A stretch of DNA of 64,000 nt from the NCBI RefSeq assembly GCF_019207085.1, contig NZ_JAATOM010000025.1:20211-84210 (forward strand). The letters are read 5' to 3'. Position numbers and translations under genes: made by a program. The notes under the pieces were generated by a model. The model searched no databases. It was not told where the DNA came from and was given only the letters and a program-made list of their open reading frames with translations. This document shows positions 42,610-52,213 of this stretch, piece after piece (position 1 is the first letter of the stretch; every line of letters starts with the position of its first letter). Origin of the DNA: Variovorax sp. dw_308 (lineage in GTDB: Bacteria; Pseudomonadota; Gammaproteobacteria; Burkholderiales; Burkholderiaceae_C).

Positions 42610-45114
42610 ATGCGCAAGAGTTTCGAGGACAACCTGGACAGCCGTGGCACCCCAGACGCGAACCCCCATCGCGAAGCAACGCCGCTGGCGGCCCTCATCG
42701 TCGGCACCGGCTTCGGCGGCATCGGCATGGCCATCGCGTTGCGGAAAGCGGGCGTGCGCGACTTCCTCATCGTCGAGAAGTCGCACGATGTCGGCGGCGT
42801 CTGGCGCGACAACAGCTATCCGGGCGCGGCCTGCGACGTGCCCTCGCACCTCTATTCCTTTTCCTTCGAGCCCAACCCGAACTGGACCCGGGTGTTCGCG
42901 CGCCAGCAGGAGATCCACGCCTACCTCCGGCACTGCACCCGCAAGTACGACCTGGCCGACCACATCCGTTTCGGCGCCGAGGTCGCACAGGCGCGCTATG
43001 ACGAAGCGCAAGCACTCTGGCACGTCACGCTGGTCGACGGCACAATGCTCAGCGCGTCAATGCTCATCAGCGCCACCGGCCAACTGAGCCGCCCCGCGAT
43101 CCCGAAGATTCCCGGCATGGAGGACTTCAAGGGGCGCACCTTCCACTCGGCGCACTGGGACCACGGCTATGCGCTGTCCGGCAAGCGGGTGGCCGTGGTC
43201 GGCACTGGCGCTTCCGCCATTCAGTTCGTGCCTGCGATCGCGGACACGGTGCGCCAGCTGACGGTCTTCCAGCGCTCGGCCGCCTACATCATGCCGCGGC
43301 CGGACCGCGCCTATGCGGGCTGGGAGAAGGCCTTGTTCCAGTGGATTCCGGGCGCCATGAAACTCCACCGCGCGAGCATCTACCTGCGCTACGAATCGCG
43401 GGCCATCGCGTTCACGCGCTTCAAGAGCCTGATGAAAGTGGCCGTCGGCCTTCCGTTCCGCCGGCTGCTCTCGAAGCAGGTGCCGGATGCCGCATTGCGC
43501 GCCCGGTTGACGCCGGACTATCCCATCGGATGCAAGCGCGTCCTGCTGTCCGGCGAGTACCTGGCGGCGATGAGCAAACCCAACGTCGAACTGGTGAGCG
43601 AAGGCATCCGGCGCGTGACCGCGGACGGCATCGAGACCACCGACGGCGTGCATCACCCGGCCGACGCCATCGTGTACGGCACGGGCTTCGCTGCCACCGA
43701 GTTCCTGTCGCCGATGCGCATCACCGGTCGCGCAGGGCTGGAGCTCAACGAGGCCTGGAAGCGCGGCGCGCACGCCTACCTCGGGCTCACCGTGCCCGGC
43801 TTCCCGAACTTCTTCATGCTCTACGGGCCCAACACCAACCTGGGCCACAACTCCATCGTCTACATGCTGGAGAGCCAGATCGCCCACGTCATGCGATGCC
43901 GCAAGGCGATGCAGGCAGCGAATGCGGGAACGATCGAGGTGGACGAGCAGCGTCATCGGCGCTTCAACGTGCATATCCAGCAGCGCCTGCGCGACACGGT
44001 CTGGAACGGGTGCAAGAGCTGGTACGTGGATGCGACCGGCCACAACAGCACCAACTGGCCGGGCTTCACCGTGTCCTATCGCATGCTCACGCGCTTCTCG
44101 AGCTTGCACGCCTACCGGTTCACGCAGGCCCTGGACCGTCCGGCGGGCGCCGCCGCGGGGATCCGGGTTGCCGCGCCCACGGGCCTTCTTGAAACGCTCA
44201 ACGCGGCCTTCCTGCGCGCATTCCTTCGCACGAGTTTTCGCTCGCTGATCGGACCGCCCTTCGGCGCCCGCACGCAAAGGCTTGTCGTGAGCCTGCTCTC
44301 GCCGCTGATGCCCGGCGTTGGCGGCGTGGACCGCAAGCGCGGCGAGGCCCACGGCGTGCCGCTGGAAGTCGTCACGCCGAAGGGGGCCGAAGCAGACGCC
44401 GCCATCCTGTACCTGCACGGCGGCGCGTTCTGCCTGGGCAGTCCGGGCACGCACCGCAGCATCACGACGCGGCTGGCGAATGAATCGGGAATGGCTGTCT
44501 GGGTGCCGGACTATCGGCTGGCCCCAGAGCATCCGTATCCCGCGGCGCTCGACGATGCGCTGGCATGCCATGCCGCCCTGCGCGCCCAGGGCTTCCCGGC
44601 GGACCGGATCGTCGTCGCGGGCGACTCCGCCGGTGGTGCGCTCGCGTTGGCGCTGGCCCTCGCGCTGCGCGATCGTGGCGACCCCGTCCCGGCCGGCTTG
44701 CTGCTGATCTCGCCCGTTGCCGATGCCAGGCTGCAAGGCGCCACGCTGAAGTCCCGCCGCAACGACGACCCGATGATCCGCGAGGGCTGGCTGCAGCAAG
44801 GCATCGACTGGTACCACGGTCGGGCCGGTGCCAGCGGCGGCCCGCTGGAGGCGGACCTGCGCGGCCTGCCGCCCATGCTGATGCAGGTCGGCGACCAGGA
44901 GTTGCTGCTGTCCGATGCCACCCGGCTGGCGGACCGCGCGGCAAGCCACGGCGTGCCATGCCGGCTCGAAGTCCACACGGCGAGATGGCACGTGTTCCAC
45001 CTCCAGGCCTTCTACCTCCGCTCGGCCGTGATGGCCTTGCGCACCCTCGCAGGGTTCGCGCGAGAACGCGTGGCGGCCGGCGGTGTCGCGGTGCCTGTCG
45101 GCGCCACGTCCTGA
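42610..45114 (+). CDS. Baeyer-Villiger monooxygenase fused to alpha/beta-hydrolase
   Basis: The 834-residue protein joins two enzymes. Residues 1-510 form a flavin Baeyer-Villiger monooxygenase: FAD motif GTGFGG (32-37), the fingerprint FKGRTFHSAHWD (173-184) and NADPH motif GTGAS (198-202). Residues 560-834 are a hormone-sensitive-lipase-type esterase with the oxyanion HGG (603-605) and catalytic Ser673 in GDSAGG. The first domain would turn a ketone into an ester or lactone, which the second could hydrolyse in the same polypeptide. The reading frame is continuous and both domains have intact motifs, so this is a natural fusion. The substrate is unknown. Confidence 0.85.
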   Translation: MRKSFEDNLDSRGTPDANPHREATPLAALIVGTGFGGIGMAIALRKAGVRDFLIVEKSHDVGGVWRDNSYPGAACDVPSHLYSFSFEPNPNWTRVFARQQEIHAYLRHCTRKYDLADHIRFGAEVAQARYDEAQALWHVTLVDGTMLSASMLISATGQLSRPAIPKIPGMEDFKGRTFHSAHWDHGYALSGKRVAVVGTGASAIQFVPAIADTVRQLTVFQRSAAYIMPRPDRAYAGWEKALFQWIPGAMKLHRASIYLRYESRAIAFTRFKSLMKVAVGLPFRRLLSKQVPDAALRARLTPDYPIGCKRVLLSGEYLAAMSKPNVELVSEGIRRVTADGIETTDGVHHPADAIVYGTGFAATEFLSPMRITGRAGLELNEAWKRGAHAYLGLTVPGFPNFFMLYGPNTNLGHNSIVYMLESQIAHVMRCRKAMQAANAGTIEVDEQRHRRFNVHIQQRLRDTVWNGCKSWYVDATGHNSTNWPGFTVSYRMLTRFSSLHAYRFTQALDRPAGAAAGIRVAAPTGLLETLNAAFLRAFLRTSFRSLIGPPFGARTQRLVVSLLSPLMPGVGGVDRKRGEAHGVPLEVVTPKGAEADAAILYLHGGAFCLGSPGTHRSITTRLANESGMAVWVPDYRLAPEHPYPAALDDALACHAALRAQGFPADRIVVAGDSAGGALALALALALRDRGDPVPAGLLLISPVADARLQGATLKSRRNDDPMIREGWLQQGIDWYHGRAGASGGPLEADLRGLPPMLMQVGDQELLLSDATRLADRAASHGVPCRLEVHTARWHVFHLQAFYLRSAVMALRTLAGFARERVAAGGVAVPVGATS

Positions 45115-45252
45115 GTGTCGAAGCGCGTATGCAGAGGGGGCGGATCGTGCCGATGGTGCCTAGAATGACATTCGGCTTCGCCCCTGCGCGGCCTCGCCCC
45201 GGATGCGCCTCGTTGCGCGCCACCCGCACGAAGATTCAATCGAGGGCTTCGT

Positions 45253-45981
45253 ATGCCTCCATTCAACTTGAGCACCGCTTGGCACGGCGCCGGCCTCTGG
45301 ATGGTGGCGAACATGGCCCTGGCAATGGTGTTCGGCTGGATCGTCGGGTACGAACGCTACTTCAGCGGGCGTGCCGCCGGCAGCCAGGTCTATTGCCTGG
45401 TGTGCACGACGTCCTGTGCGGTGACCTTGCTGGCGGGCTTCCCATCACTCTGGTATTGGGGCACCGTGCATGTCACCGAAGGGGATCCCACCCGCGTGAT
45501 CGGCGCCATCCTGACCGGCATCGGCTTCCTGGGCGCCGGCCTGATCGTGAAGAGCGGGCTCAACGTCCGCGGATTGACCACCGCGGCGTCCATCTGGGGT
45601 TCATCGGCGATCGGCATCCTGGTCGGCGTCGGCTTCTACGTGCCTGCCGCGGGATTGACGGCGCTCTTCGTGTTCTGTGTCTCGATCCTGCCAAGGTTCG
45701 AGCGATTGCTGCCCGCACATGGCGCACTCGCGGGCAGTCTTCGCTTTCACGAAGGCTACCGGCCACGGGCAGACGAGATCCATCAATTCCTGGAAGCGCG
45801 CGGCCTGCGTATTCCAGCCGACAGCCTCTCCATCGACTTCGACGGCAAGCGCTACGAACTCCAGTGCATCATCTTCGCCAACGCGGTGGTGCAGAGTGGC
45901 GCGATGAACACGATCGTGGAAGAACTCTCGACACTGACGGGTCTCGAAGCGTTCACGCTGTCGCAGTCAAGGCGCGCCTGA
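45253..45981 (+). CDS. MgtC/SapB-family membrane protein
   Basis: The 242-residue protein has the MgtC N-terminal membrane domain (GWIVGYERYFSGRAAGSQ, PTRVIGAILTGIGFLGAGLI, NVRGLTTAASIW; about 1-155) and a C-terminal ACT-like soluble domain. MgtC proteins affect membrane potential, Mg2+ limitation and virulence. It lacks adjacent magnesium-transport genes. Its start at 45253 lies downstream of a 138-base gap from the fusion gene. Confidence 0.85.
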   Translation: MPPFNLSTAWHGAGLWMVANMALAMVFGWIVGYERYFSGRAAGSQVYCLVCTTSCAVTLLAGFPSLWYWGTVHVTEGDPTRVIGAILTGIGFLGAGLIVKSGLNVRGLTTAASIWGSSAIGILVGVGFYVPAAGLTALFVFCVSILPRFERLLPAHGALAGSLRFHEGYRPRADEIHQFLEARGLRIPADSLSIDFDGKRYELQCIIFANAVVQSGAMNTIVEELSTLTGLEAFTLSQSRRA

Positions 45982-46144
45982 ACCGGGCAACAGACGCCGA
46001 CGAACGCCAGTTCACCCAATCTCCACGCAACCCACACCGAATCCTCACGACGGACGCCGGGGAGGTGCATACGCTGGGCGAGTCGAAGCGCAATCAACGC
46101 GAGCGCAACGATCTGCGCGCCCACCATCCATCGAGGACTTCTCC

Positions 46145-47464
46145 GTGCTTGAAGCCGGCTCTGCAATCATGTCCGCCGTGACCCGCGAAGCACCGGTCTC
46201 GCCCGAGGCCCCGGCCGACGGCGTCGCTCTGCTGGCCGATTCGCGGCGCACGGGGCCGCAACCGGGATGGCGCGAATCCGGGACGCGGCTCGTCCTCGGG
46301 GGGCGCAGACGCGGCCCGGTGCATCGCGCCGATGAGACCACCAGTGACAGAGACACAGTCGTCGCCATCGACGCCCTGACGCTCGACGCGGCATCGGAAA
46401 TCGAGCACCTTCGGTTCAGGGTTGCAGAACGCCTGCTTCTGGAGGCCATTCGAATCTCCGATGAGCGCTTTGGCACGGATGCCGCGCCGTCCGCCTGCGC
46501 CACCGCACTCACAGCCCGGATGTACTACGAACTCGGAGACGTCAGCCAGGCAGACAGCCTGCTACGCAACCGGATCGATCACCTCGTCGGTCACGGCACC
46601 ACAGACACCGCCATTGCCACCTACCTGACTGCATCGAGGATCGCAGTCGCCAGGCACCAGATCTCGCTCTGCACGCTCCTCCTGCGCGAAGCCATCGAAG
46701 CCGGCGCGCAACGCGATTGGCATCGCCTGGTCGCAACGTGCCTGGGCGAAATGGTCCGTGTCCTGTTGAGCACCAACCATCTGGATGAAGCGGTCGAGTG
46801 GGCCTGCCGGCTGGAGCGACTTGCTCCGGACCCAGCCACGCCAGCCAACGTCGACCACGCCATGGACAGGCTCCGGCAGGTCGCTCGCAGCCGCATCGAC
46901 CTGGCGACTGAGCGCGTCCCGGATGCCATCCATCGGCTCGAGGCCTTGCTGGCGATCACGAGCGTGGACGACGCCCCCTTCGCTCATGTCGAGCTCAGCC
47001 TGGTCTATGTCGGCGGGCTTCTGCGCATCGGCGACGTGGGGCGTGCCACGGACACCCTCCTCACATCGCTGGAACTTGGAGCGAACGCAGGACTGGTCAG
47101 GGTCTTCCTCGACGCCGAGCAGAGCGTCAGGAATTTCGTCCATGAGCTGCCTGCCACCGAACACTGCGCCGACGCCAACCGCCTGCATCGTCTTCGGCCA
47201 TTCCTGCGCAGCCTGGGGATATCCGGGGCCGACAACAGCACGGGGTGTGCGGTTCGCTCGTTGCCGCGCACGGAAACGCTGTCTCCTCAAGAGATCCGCG
47301 TACTGCGCCTGATGAGTCGCGGTCTTTCGAACAAGCATGTCGCACGGGAACTCGGAATCGCCCCCGAGACGGTCAAGACGCATGCCAAGCACTTCATGCA
47401 GAAACTGGCGGCCCAGACCCGCGCGGAGGCGGTGTCGCGGGCGATCAGCCTGCGCCTGTTGTGA
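46145..47464 (+). CDS. LuxR-type regulator, MalT-like without the ATPase domain
   Basis: The 439-residue protein ends in a LuxR helix-turn-helix (LSPQEIRVLRLMSRGLSNKH, then HVARELGIAPETVKTHAKH). The middle, about residues 90-350, consists of TPR-like helices similar to those of MalT/LAL regulators. The N-terminal STAND ATPase domain of that family is absent, so it may respond by ligand or protein binding only. The start could be GTG 46145 or ATG 46169. It is convergent with the next LysR gene. Confidence 0.75.
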   Translation: MLEAGSAIMSAVTREAPVSPEAPADGVALLADSRRTGPQPGWRESGTRLVLGGRRRGPVHRADETTSDRDTVVAIDALTLDAASEIEHLRFRVAERLLLEAIRISDERFGTDAAPSACATALTARMYYELGDVSQADSLLRNRIDHLVGHGTTDTAIATYLTASRIAVARHQISLCTLLLREAIEAGAQRDWHRLVATCLGEMVRVLLSTNHLDEAVEWACRLERLAPDPATPANVDHAMDRLRQVARSRIDLATERVPDAIHRLEALLAITSVDDAPFAHVELSLVYVGGLLRIGDVGRATDTLLTSLELGANAGLVRVFLDAEQSVRNFVHELPATEHCADANRLHRLRPFLRSLGISGADNSTGCAVRSLPRTETLSPQEIRVLRLMSRGLSNKHVARELGIAPETVKTHAKHFMQKLAAQTRAEAVSRAISLRLL

Positions 47465-47466
47465 GG

Positions 47467-48411
47467 TCAGCGTCTCGCCTTGGACCGTGCCGCCCTCGAT
47501 GGCTTCCACCGGACAGCGTCGAACCGGGCGTTCTCGACGAAGTCCTTCAGCGTCTCGCGCACGAGATCCAGCACGACCGCGGCGCGCGCCGAAATCGGTA
47601 CCTCCGTGTTGGTCGCCAGGCACACCGTGCGGGTCAGGCGCGGCGCGACGATGCGCGACGCATGCAGGTTCGAAGGCAAGCCTCGCCCGACGATCGTTCC
47701 GGGAAGAATCGTTGCGCTCAGGCCCGCCTGCGCGAGTTGAAGCATGCTGTAGGGTGACGAAATCTCCGCGACGACCTTTGGAACGAAGCCGCGCTGTCCG
47801 CAGGCCTTGTCGAGCAGGAGGCGCATGCTGTTCGGCCGCGCGGGCAGGACCAGGGAGAGGTCCCGCAGTTTCGCGATCGGCGTTTCGTCCGTGTCCTTGT
47901 CCGTGCTGACGACAAAGAGGTCTTCGTCCATCACGGCTTCGTGGCGCATGCCGGTCGTGAGCACATCGTCGAACAGGACCGCGATGTCGAGCCGCCCCGA
48001 CTTCAACTGCGTTCCGAGATCGGCGCTCGTGATTTCCAGCAGGCCCAGCTCGATCTTCGGGTAACGCTCCATCAACGCGCGCATCAGCGGAACCGACAGG
48101 ATGGCGCCCGCGCTGGCTGGCAGTCCAACCGTCACCAGCCCCTCCGGGGCGGCGGCCATGTCGTGCCCGATCGACTGGACCGACTGGAACATCTGCAGCA
48201 GCAGGCGTCCCTTTCGCACCAGTTCGATTCCCACGGCTGTAGGCGCAACCCCTTTGGAGCTACGGCTGAGCAATTCGCTGTCCATGGACTCCTCAAGCTG
48301 CTTCATCTGCGCGCTCAACGCCGGCTGGGCGATGTGCAGCGCGGACGCTGCGCGCGCGATGCTTCCAGCCTCGACCACGGCGATGAAGTTTCGGATGCGT
48401 CGAATATCCAT
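47467..48411 (-). CDS. LysR-family transcriptional regulator
   Basis: A 314-residue LysR regulator with helix-turn-helix RRIRNFIAVVEAGSIARAA and IAQPALSAQMKQLE. The sequence is similar to nitrogen-assimilation-control (Nac)-type regulators. The start is ATG 48411; in-frame DNA upstream runs to 48945 but overlaps the divergent TRAP gene. A strong inverted repeat lies 20 bases upstream of the start. It probably controls the TRAP binding protein gene. Confidence 0.88.
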   Translation of the reverse strand: MDIRRIRNFIAVVEAGSIARAASALHIAQPALSAQMKQLEESMDSELLSRSSKGVAPTAVGIELVRKGRLLLQMFQSVQSIGHDMAAAPEGLVTVGLPASAGAILSVPLMRALMERYPKIELGLLEITSADLGTQLKSGRLDIAVLFDDVLTTGMRHEAVMDEDLFVVSTDKDTDETPIAKLRDLSLVLPARPNSMRLLLDKACGQRGFVPKVVAEISSPYSMLQLAQAGLSATILPGTIVGRGLPSNLHASRIVAPRLTRTVCLATNTEVPISARAAVVLDLVRETLKDFVENARFDAVRWKPSRAARSKARR

Positions 48412-48430
48412 CTCGTCACCTTCTTTGACG

Positions 48431-48451
48431 GCTATCGCCCATATCGATAGC
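48431..48451. promoter_or_regulatory. LysR operator-like inverted repeat
   Basis: GCTATCG-N7-CGATAGC is a perfect seven-base-arm repeat containing the LysR T-N11-A pattern. It sits between the LysR start (48411) and the divergent TRAP gene, just where such regulators bind. Confidence 0.65.
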
Positions 48452-48649
48452 GCGAACGGAATATGCGATTGTTCCAGAGATAGTCTGCTTCGTAGCGTTC
48501 GGCGAAACAACGGCGCGCAGTTGCGCCCGACTCTGGCGTCCACGCCGCCGCCGAGTTCGGGATTCCCAAGCAGGAGCAACCTCGAATGCCGTTGATCGCC
48601 GAGCCAACGAAAGGCCACAATGCACAACGGCAGCCAAGGAGCCACACGC

Positions 48650-49720
48650 ATGCGTATTTCTTTGCCCGCTTCCCGTCGACGTGCCCTTGCCTCCATCACA
48701 GGGCTGGCAGCCGTACTCGGCGCGCCACGTGTCTCGGCGCAGCCTCGCGACGTCACTTGGCGCATGGGGTCGTCCTGGCCCACCAACCTGCCGATCCTGA
48801 GCGAAGCGGCAAGCGACTTTGCAGACTCCGTCGGCAAAGCGTCCGGCGGCCGATTGCAGATCCAGGTTGTCGATCCATCGCAGCACGGAATCCCCGGCGG
48901 ACTGCTCCAGGCAGTCAAGGAAGGCAAGTTCGATCTCGCCCACACGACGGCGCACTACTACGCCAAGGAAGTGCCCGCGATCGACTTCTTCACGACGATT
49001 CCCTTCGGCCTCACGGCGGATGAGAACCACGCCTGGCTCAACTTTGGCGGCGGGCAGCAACTCTTCGAGTCCGTCCTTGCGCCGCACGGGATCTTGCCGC
49101 TCACGGCGGGCAACACCTCCGTCCAGTTCGGAGGTTGGTTCCAGAAGGAGATTCGTTCCCCGGCGGACCTGAAAGGCGTGCGAATGCGAATCTCGGGCTT
49201 TCCAGGCCAGGTCATTGGCCGCCTGGGCGCCGTGCCCGTGGAACTGCCGATCGGCAAGATCGCGCAGGCGTTCGAAGACAAGCAGATCGACGCGGCGGAG
49301 GCTGTGGTTCCTGCCCTTGACGCGCTCATCCCCTTCGAGAAACACGCACCGTTGCAGTACGGCCCGTGGCATGAGCCGGACGCCGCCCTGCACCTGTTCG
49401 TCGACAGCGCGAAGTTCGCGGCGTTGCCTGCGGACCTGCAACAACTTGTGAGACAGGTCGCCCAGGCAGCCGCACTTCGCAGCATCGCACGCGGGCTGCA
49501 CCAGAATGCGCCGGCCCTGCGCGCCATGGAGGCCCGCGGTGCCATCGCGAGGCCATGGCCTCCCAGTGTTCTCGCCGCGTTGCACCAGGCCACAGCCGAC
49601 GAGATCGCCTCGGTCTCCGACCCTGACGCCCGACGCGTCGCAGCCAGCCTGCTGGCCTACAAGGCCCGCGTCGCCAGGTACAGCGTCGACACGATCGGGG
49701 CCGTCCTCGCAACGCGCTAG
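48650..49720 (+). CDS. TRAP transporter periplasmic binding protein (DctP-type)
   Basis: The 356-residue periplasmic protein has an Arg-rich signal (SRRRALASITGLAAVLG) that may use the Tat route. DctP-family segments follow: VTWRMGSSWPTNLPILSEA, ADLKGVRMRISGFPGQVIG, and EAVVPALDALIPFEK. It would bind a carboxylate for a Na+-driven TRAP transporter, but no DctQ/DctM membrane genes are next to it. ATG 48650 follows AAGGAG; ATG 48620 would add ten residues. The next gene is a cation antiporter. Confidence 0.85.
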   Translation: MRISLPASRRRALASITGLAAVLGAPRVSAQPRDVTWRMGSSWPTNLPILSEAASDFADSVGKASGGRLQIQVVDPSQHGIPGGLLQAVKEGKFDLAHTTAHYYAKEVPAIDFFTTIPFGLTADENHAWLNFGGGQQLFESVLAPHGILPLTAGNTSVQFGGWFQKEIRSPADLKGVRMRISGFPGQVIGRLGAVPVELPIGKIAQAFEDKQIDAAEAVVPALDALIPFEKHAPLQYGPWHEPDAALHLFVDSAKFAALPADLQQLVRQVAQAAALRSIARGLHQNAPALRAMEARGAIARPWPPSVLAALHQATADEIASVSDPDARRVAASLLAYKARVARYSVDTIGAVLATR

Positions 49721-49772
49721 CCATGAAGGGATTCATTGCCCTCGCCCCCCTGACGCCTGGAGGTGATCGCCA

Positions 49773-51851
49773 ATGATGATGATGTTGAGCGAAGGTCTTC
49801 CGCTTGCGTGCTGCGTCCTGGCATGCGTGGCGTTCATCCAGATGCTCTCATCGCGCACGGGCGTCCCCGAGGCGACCTTGCTTTGCATCGTCGGCATCTC
49901 GGTCGGCGCCAGCTACGTCGTGATGGACGCGGTGGCTCCGTCCTCGGGGGGCCGTTTCTTCGCGCCGCTCATCGACCCGAACGTCCCTGCGGATGCCTAT
50001 CTCTGGTTCTTCCTGCCGCCCCTGTTGTTCCAGGTGGCGCTCTCGGTCGATGTCCGGGGCCTCCTGCGCGACATCACGCCCATCCTGCTGCTGGCGGTGG
50101 TGGCGGTCGTCGTTGCAACGGGCGCCATCGGATTGGCGGTCGCCGCCGTTGCGCCACAAGGACTCGTGGTGTGCCTGCTGCTCGGCGCGATCGTGGCGAC
50201 GACCGATCCATCCGCAGTCGTCGGGATATTTCGCGACATCGGCGCACCCGGCCGGCTGATAGGCCTCGTCGAGGGTGAGAGCTTGCTGAACGACGCCGCG
50301 GCCATCGCGCTGGCGGGCGTACTGACCGCCGCGCTGACGAGTGCGGCCGGCGCGCCCGTCGATTGGCTCGGCGGCCTCGGCACGTTCGCCCATTCGTTCC
50401 TGGGCGGTGCCATCGTCGGCCTCCTCGCAGGTCGCGTCCTGGCTGCGGCGTTGTTCCTGATGAACAACATCGCACCCGCGGAAACCGCCCTGACCATGGC
50501 GCTGCCGCACGCCCTGTACCTGTTCGCCGACCGCATCCTCGATGTCTCGGGCGTCGTGGCTGTCGTCTGCGCCGCGCTGGTCGTCAACGCGCTGGGCCGC
50601 ACGCGAATTTCGCCCAGGAGCTGGAGCCATGTGACGATCGTGTGGGAGCAGATCGCGGCCGTCGCCGGCGCATCGGTCTTCCTGCTGTCCGCGGCCAGGG
50701 TCCCTCGACTTCTGGGCGCGATCAACTACATGTTCTTCGTCTACCTGCTGGTGGCCGTCGTCGCCGCGCTTCTTGCACGGCTTGCGGTCCTGTTCGTGCT
50801 GCTGCCTGCACTGGGTCGCTTCCGGCTTGGCGAGCCCATCTCGCGAAGCTATCGGCTTGCGATCGCCTGGGGTGGCTTGCGCGGTGCCGTGACGCTGGTG
50901 CTGGCACTGGGCGTTTCCGAGAATCCGGCGCTGGGAGCCGAAGAACGCCAGTTCATTTCGATGATGGCGACCGGCTTCGTGCTCTGGAGCCTTCTGGTGA
51001 ATGGCAGTTCATTGCGCTGGCTGGTGCGCCGCCTCGGGCTCGACCGCCTGTCTCCGCAAGACCAGGCCCTGCAGCGGCAAGCGACCATGCTTTCGTCGGC
51101 AGAGGTGGCGGACGCCGTGAAGCACTTTGCGGCAGGCTTCGGCCTGGCAAGCGGCAACGTGGACGACGTGACGGCGGAGTATCGCCACGCGATCTCCGAT
51201 GTGGACTTGCAACCCGGCGCCGAGCCTTCGGAAGACCAGCGGATCGCCGCCGGTTTCGTCACGCTGGCCACCAGGGAGCGCGACCTCATTCCCGAGTACG
51301 GCGATGGCGTCATCAGCGTGAGCAACCTGGACGCCATGATGCGCAATACCGGCCACATGATCGATGCCGCGCGCATCGAGGGGCGCGTGGGCTACAGCCG
51401 CGAGGCCCGGCGCATCCTCGAGCCGCAGCGCAGCCTCCGTGTGGCCTCCTGGCTGGCCCGTCACCTGCATGTCCGGCGGCCCTTGGCAGCGGCGCTGGCC
51501 GATCGATTCGAGCTCCTGATCTGTCGACGCGCGGTGTTGGAGCGGCTCAAGCACTACAGCCAACGCAGGTTGCTGCCGCTCCTGGGAGAGCCGGTCGCAC
51601 AAGTCCTTGGCTCGACCCTGGCGGCACGCAGCAAATCCGTGGAAGAGGCGATCCAGTCGCTTCGGCTGGAATTCCCGGAATTCGCATCGAAGCTGGAGCG
51701 ACGGCTACTCATCCTGTTTGCGTTTCGACAGGGCCGGGCGTCGATGGAAACGATGGTCGCGGAACGGATGATCTCGAAGGAGCTGTACGGCTGGGTGTGC
51801 CTGCATCTCGACCATGCCTGGGATGCCGGGCTGCAAAGACCGCGGCTCTAG
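49773..51851 (+). CDS. Na+/H+ antiporter, CPA1 type
   Basis: The 692-residue membrane protein has about 12 N-terminal helices with the CPA1 motifs TTDPSAVVGIF and EGESLLNDAAAIALA (the conserved Asn-Asp pair), plus GGLRGAVTLVLALG. A soluble C-terminal region of about 270 residues follows, with charged helices that probably regulate activity. It exchanges Na+ or K+ for H+. It begins 52 bases after the TRAP gene, suggesting possible co-transcription. Confidence 0.85.
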   Translation: MMMMLSEGLPLACCVLACVAFIQMLSSRTGVPEATLLCIVGISVGASYVVMDAVAPSSGGRFFAPLIDPNVPADAYLWFFLPPLLFQVALSVDVRGLLRDITPILLLAVVAVVVATGAIGLAVAAVAPQGLVVCLLLGAIVATTDPSAVVGIFRDIGAPGRLIGLVEGESLLNDAAAIALAGVLTAALTSAAGAPVDWLGGLGTFAHSFLGGAIVGLLAGRVLAAALFLMNNIAPAETALTMALPHALYLFADRILDVSGVVAVVCAALVVNALGRTRISPRSWSHVTIVWEQIAAVAGASVFLLSAARVPRLLGAINYMFFVYLLVAVVAALLARLAVLFVLLPALGRFRLGEPISRSYRLAIAWGGLRGAVTLVLALGVSENPALGAEERQFISMMATGFVLWSLLVNGSSLRWLVRRLGLDRLSPQDQALQRQATMLSSAEVADAVKHFAAGFGLASGNVDDVTAEYRHAISDVDLQPGAEPSEDQRIAAGFVTLATRERDLIPEYGDGVISVSNLDAMMRNTGHMIDAARIEGRVGYSREARRILEPQRSLRVASWLARHLHVRRPLAAALADRFELLICRRAVLERLKHYSQRRLLPLLGEPVAQVLGSTLAARSKSVEEAIQSLRLEFPEFASKLERRLLILFAFRQGRASMETMVAERMISKELYGWVCLHLDHAWDAGLQRPRL

Positions 51852-52213
51852 CCCGGAAATTTCATCAGTAGAGGGTCGGCAGCCTCGTCCCGGAGCGCGT
51901 GGACATTGGTACCTGACGCCAATTTCAACCGAGGACTGCCGATGCCAAAGTGGTACCGATGGGGCGATCGATCGATTTGGGACGGCTTGGCCGGCCTGGC
52001 GTTGGCGACTTTGAGCGTGTACTCGTCGCGCTCAAAGAAGTCACGCACCTCTTCGTAGGTCGCCTGGCTTTCCGCCGCAATGTGCCCGTCCGCGCGTGCT
52101 TGCGCATCTGAGATTCCCACATCTTCGATCTGGCGGGTGAGGGCATGCTTTGCGCAGCTCGCCCGGTGTGGCGGCTTCTGCGTTGCGAGCCGGCCCGGTA
52201 AACTCGTGTGCAT
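51848..52213 (-). CDS. possible small protein or gene remnant
   Basis: A 121-residue frame fills the gap between the antiporter and the DUF488 gene. It contains protein-like segments (AAESQATYEEVRDFFERDE, RYHFGIGSPRLKLASG) but no recognised domain, and its start lies over the divergent DUF488 start, sharing two bases. It may be a decayed gene at the edge of the defence island. Nothing else is visible in this roughly 360-base gap. Confidence 0.25.
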   Translation of the reverse strand: MHTSLPGRLATQKPPHRASCAKHALTRQIEDVGISDAQARADGHIAAESQATYEEVRDFFERDEYTLKVANARPAKPSQIDRSPHRYHFGIGSPRLKLASGTNVHALRDEAADPLLMKFPG

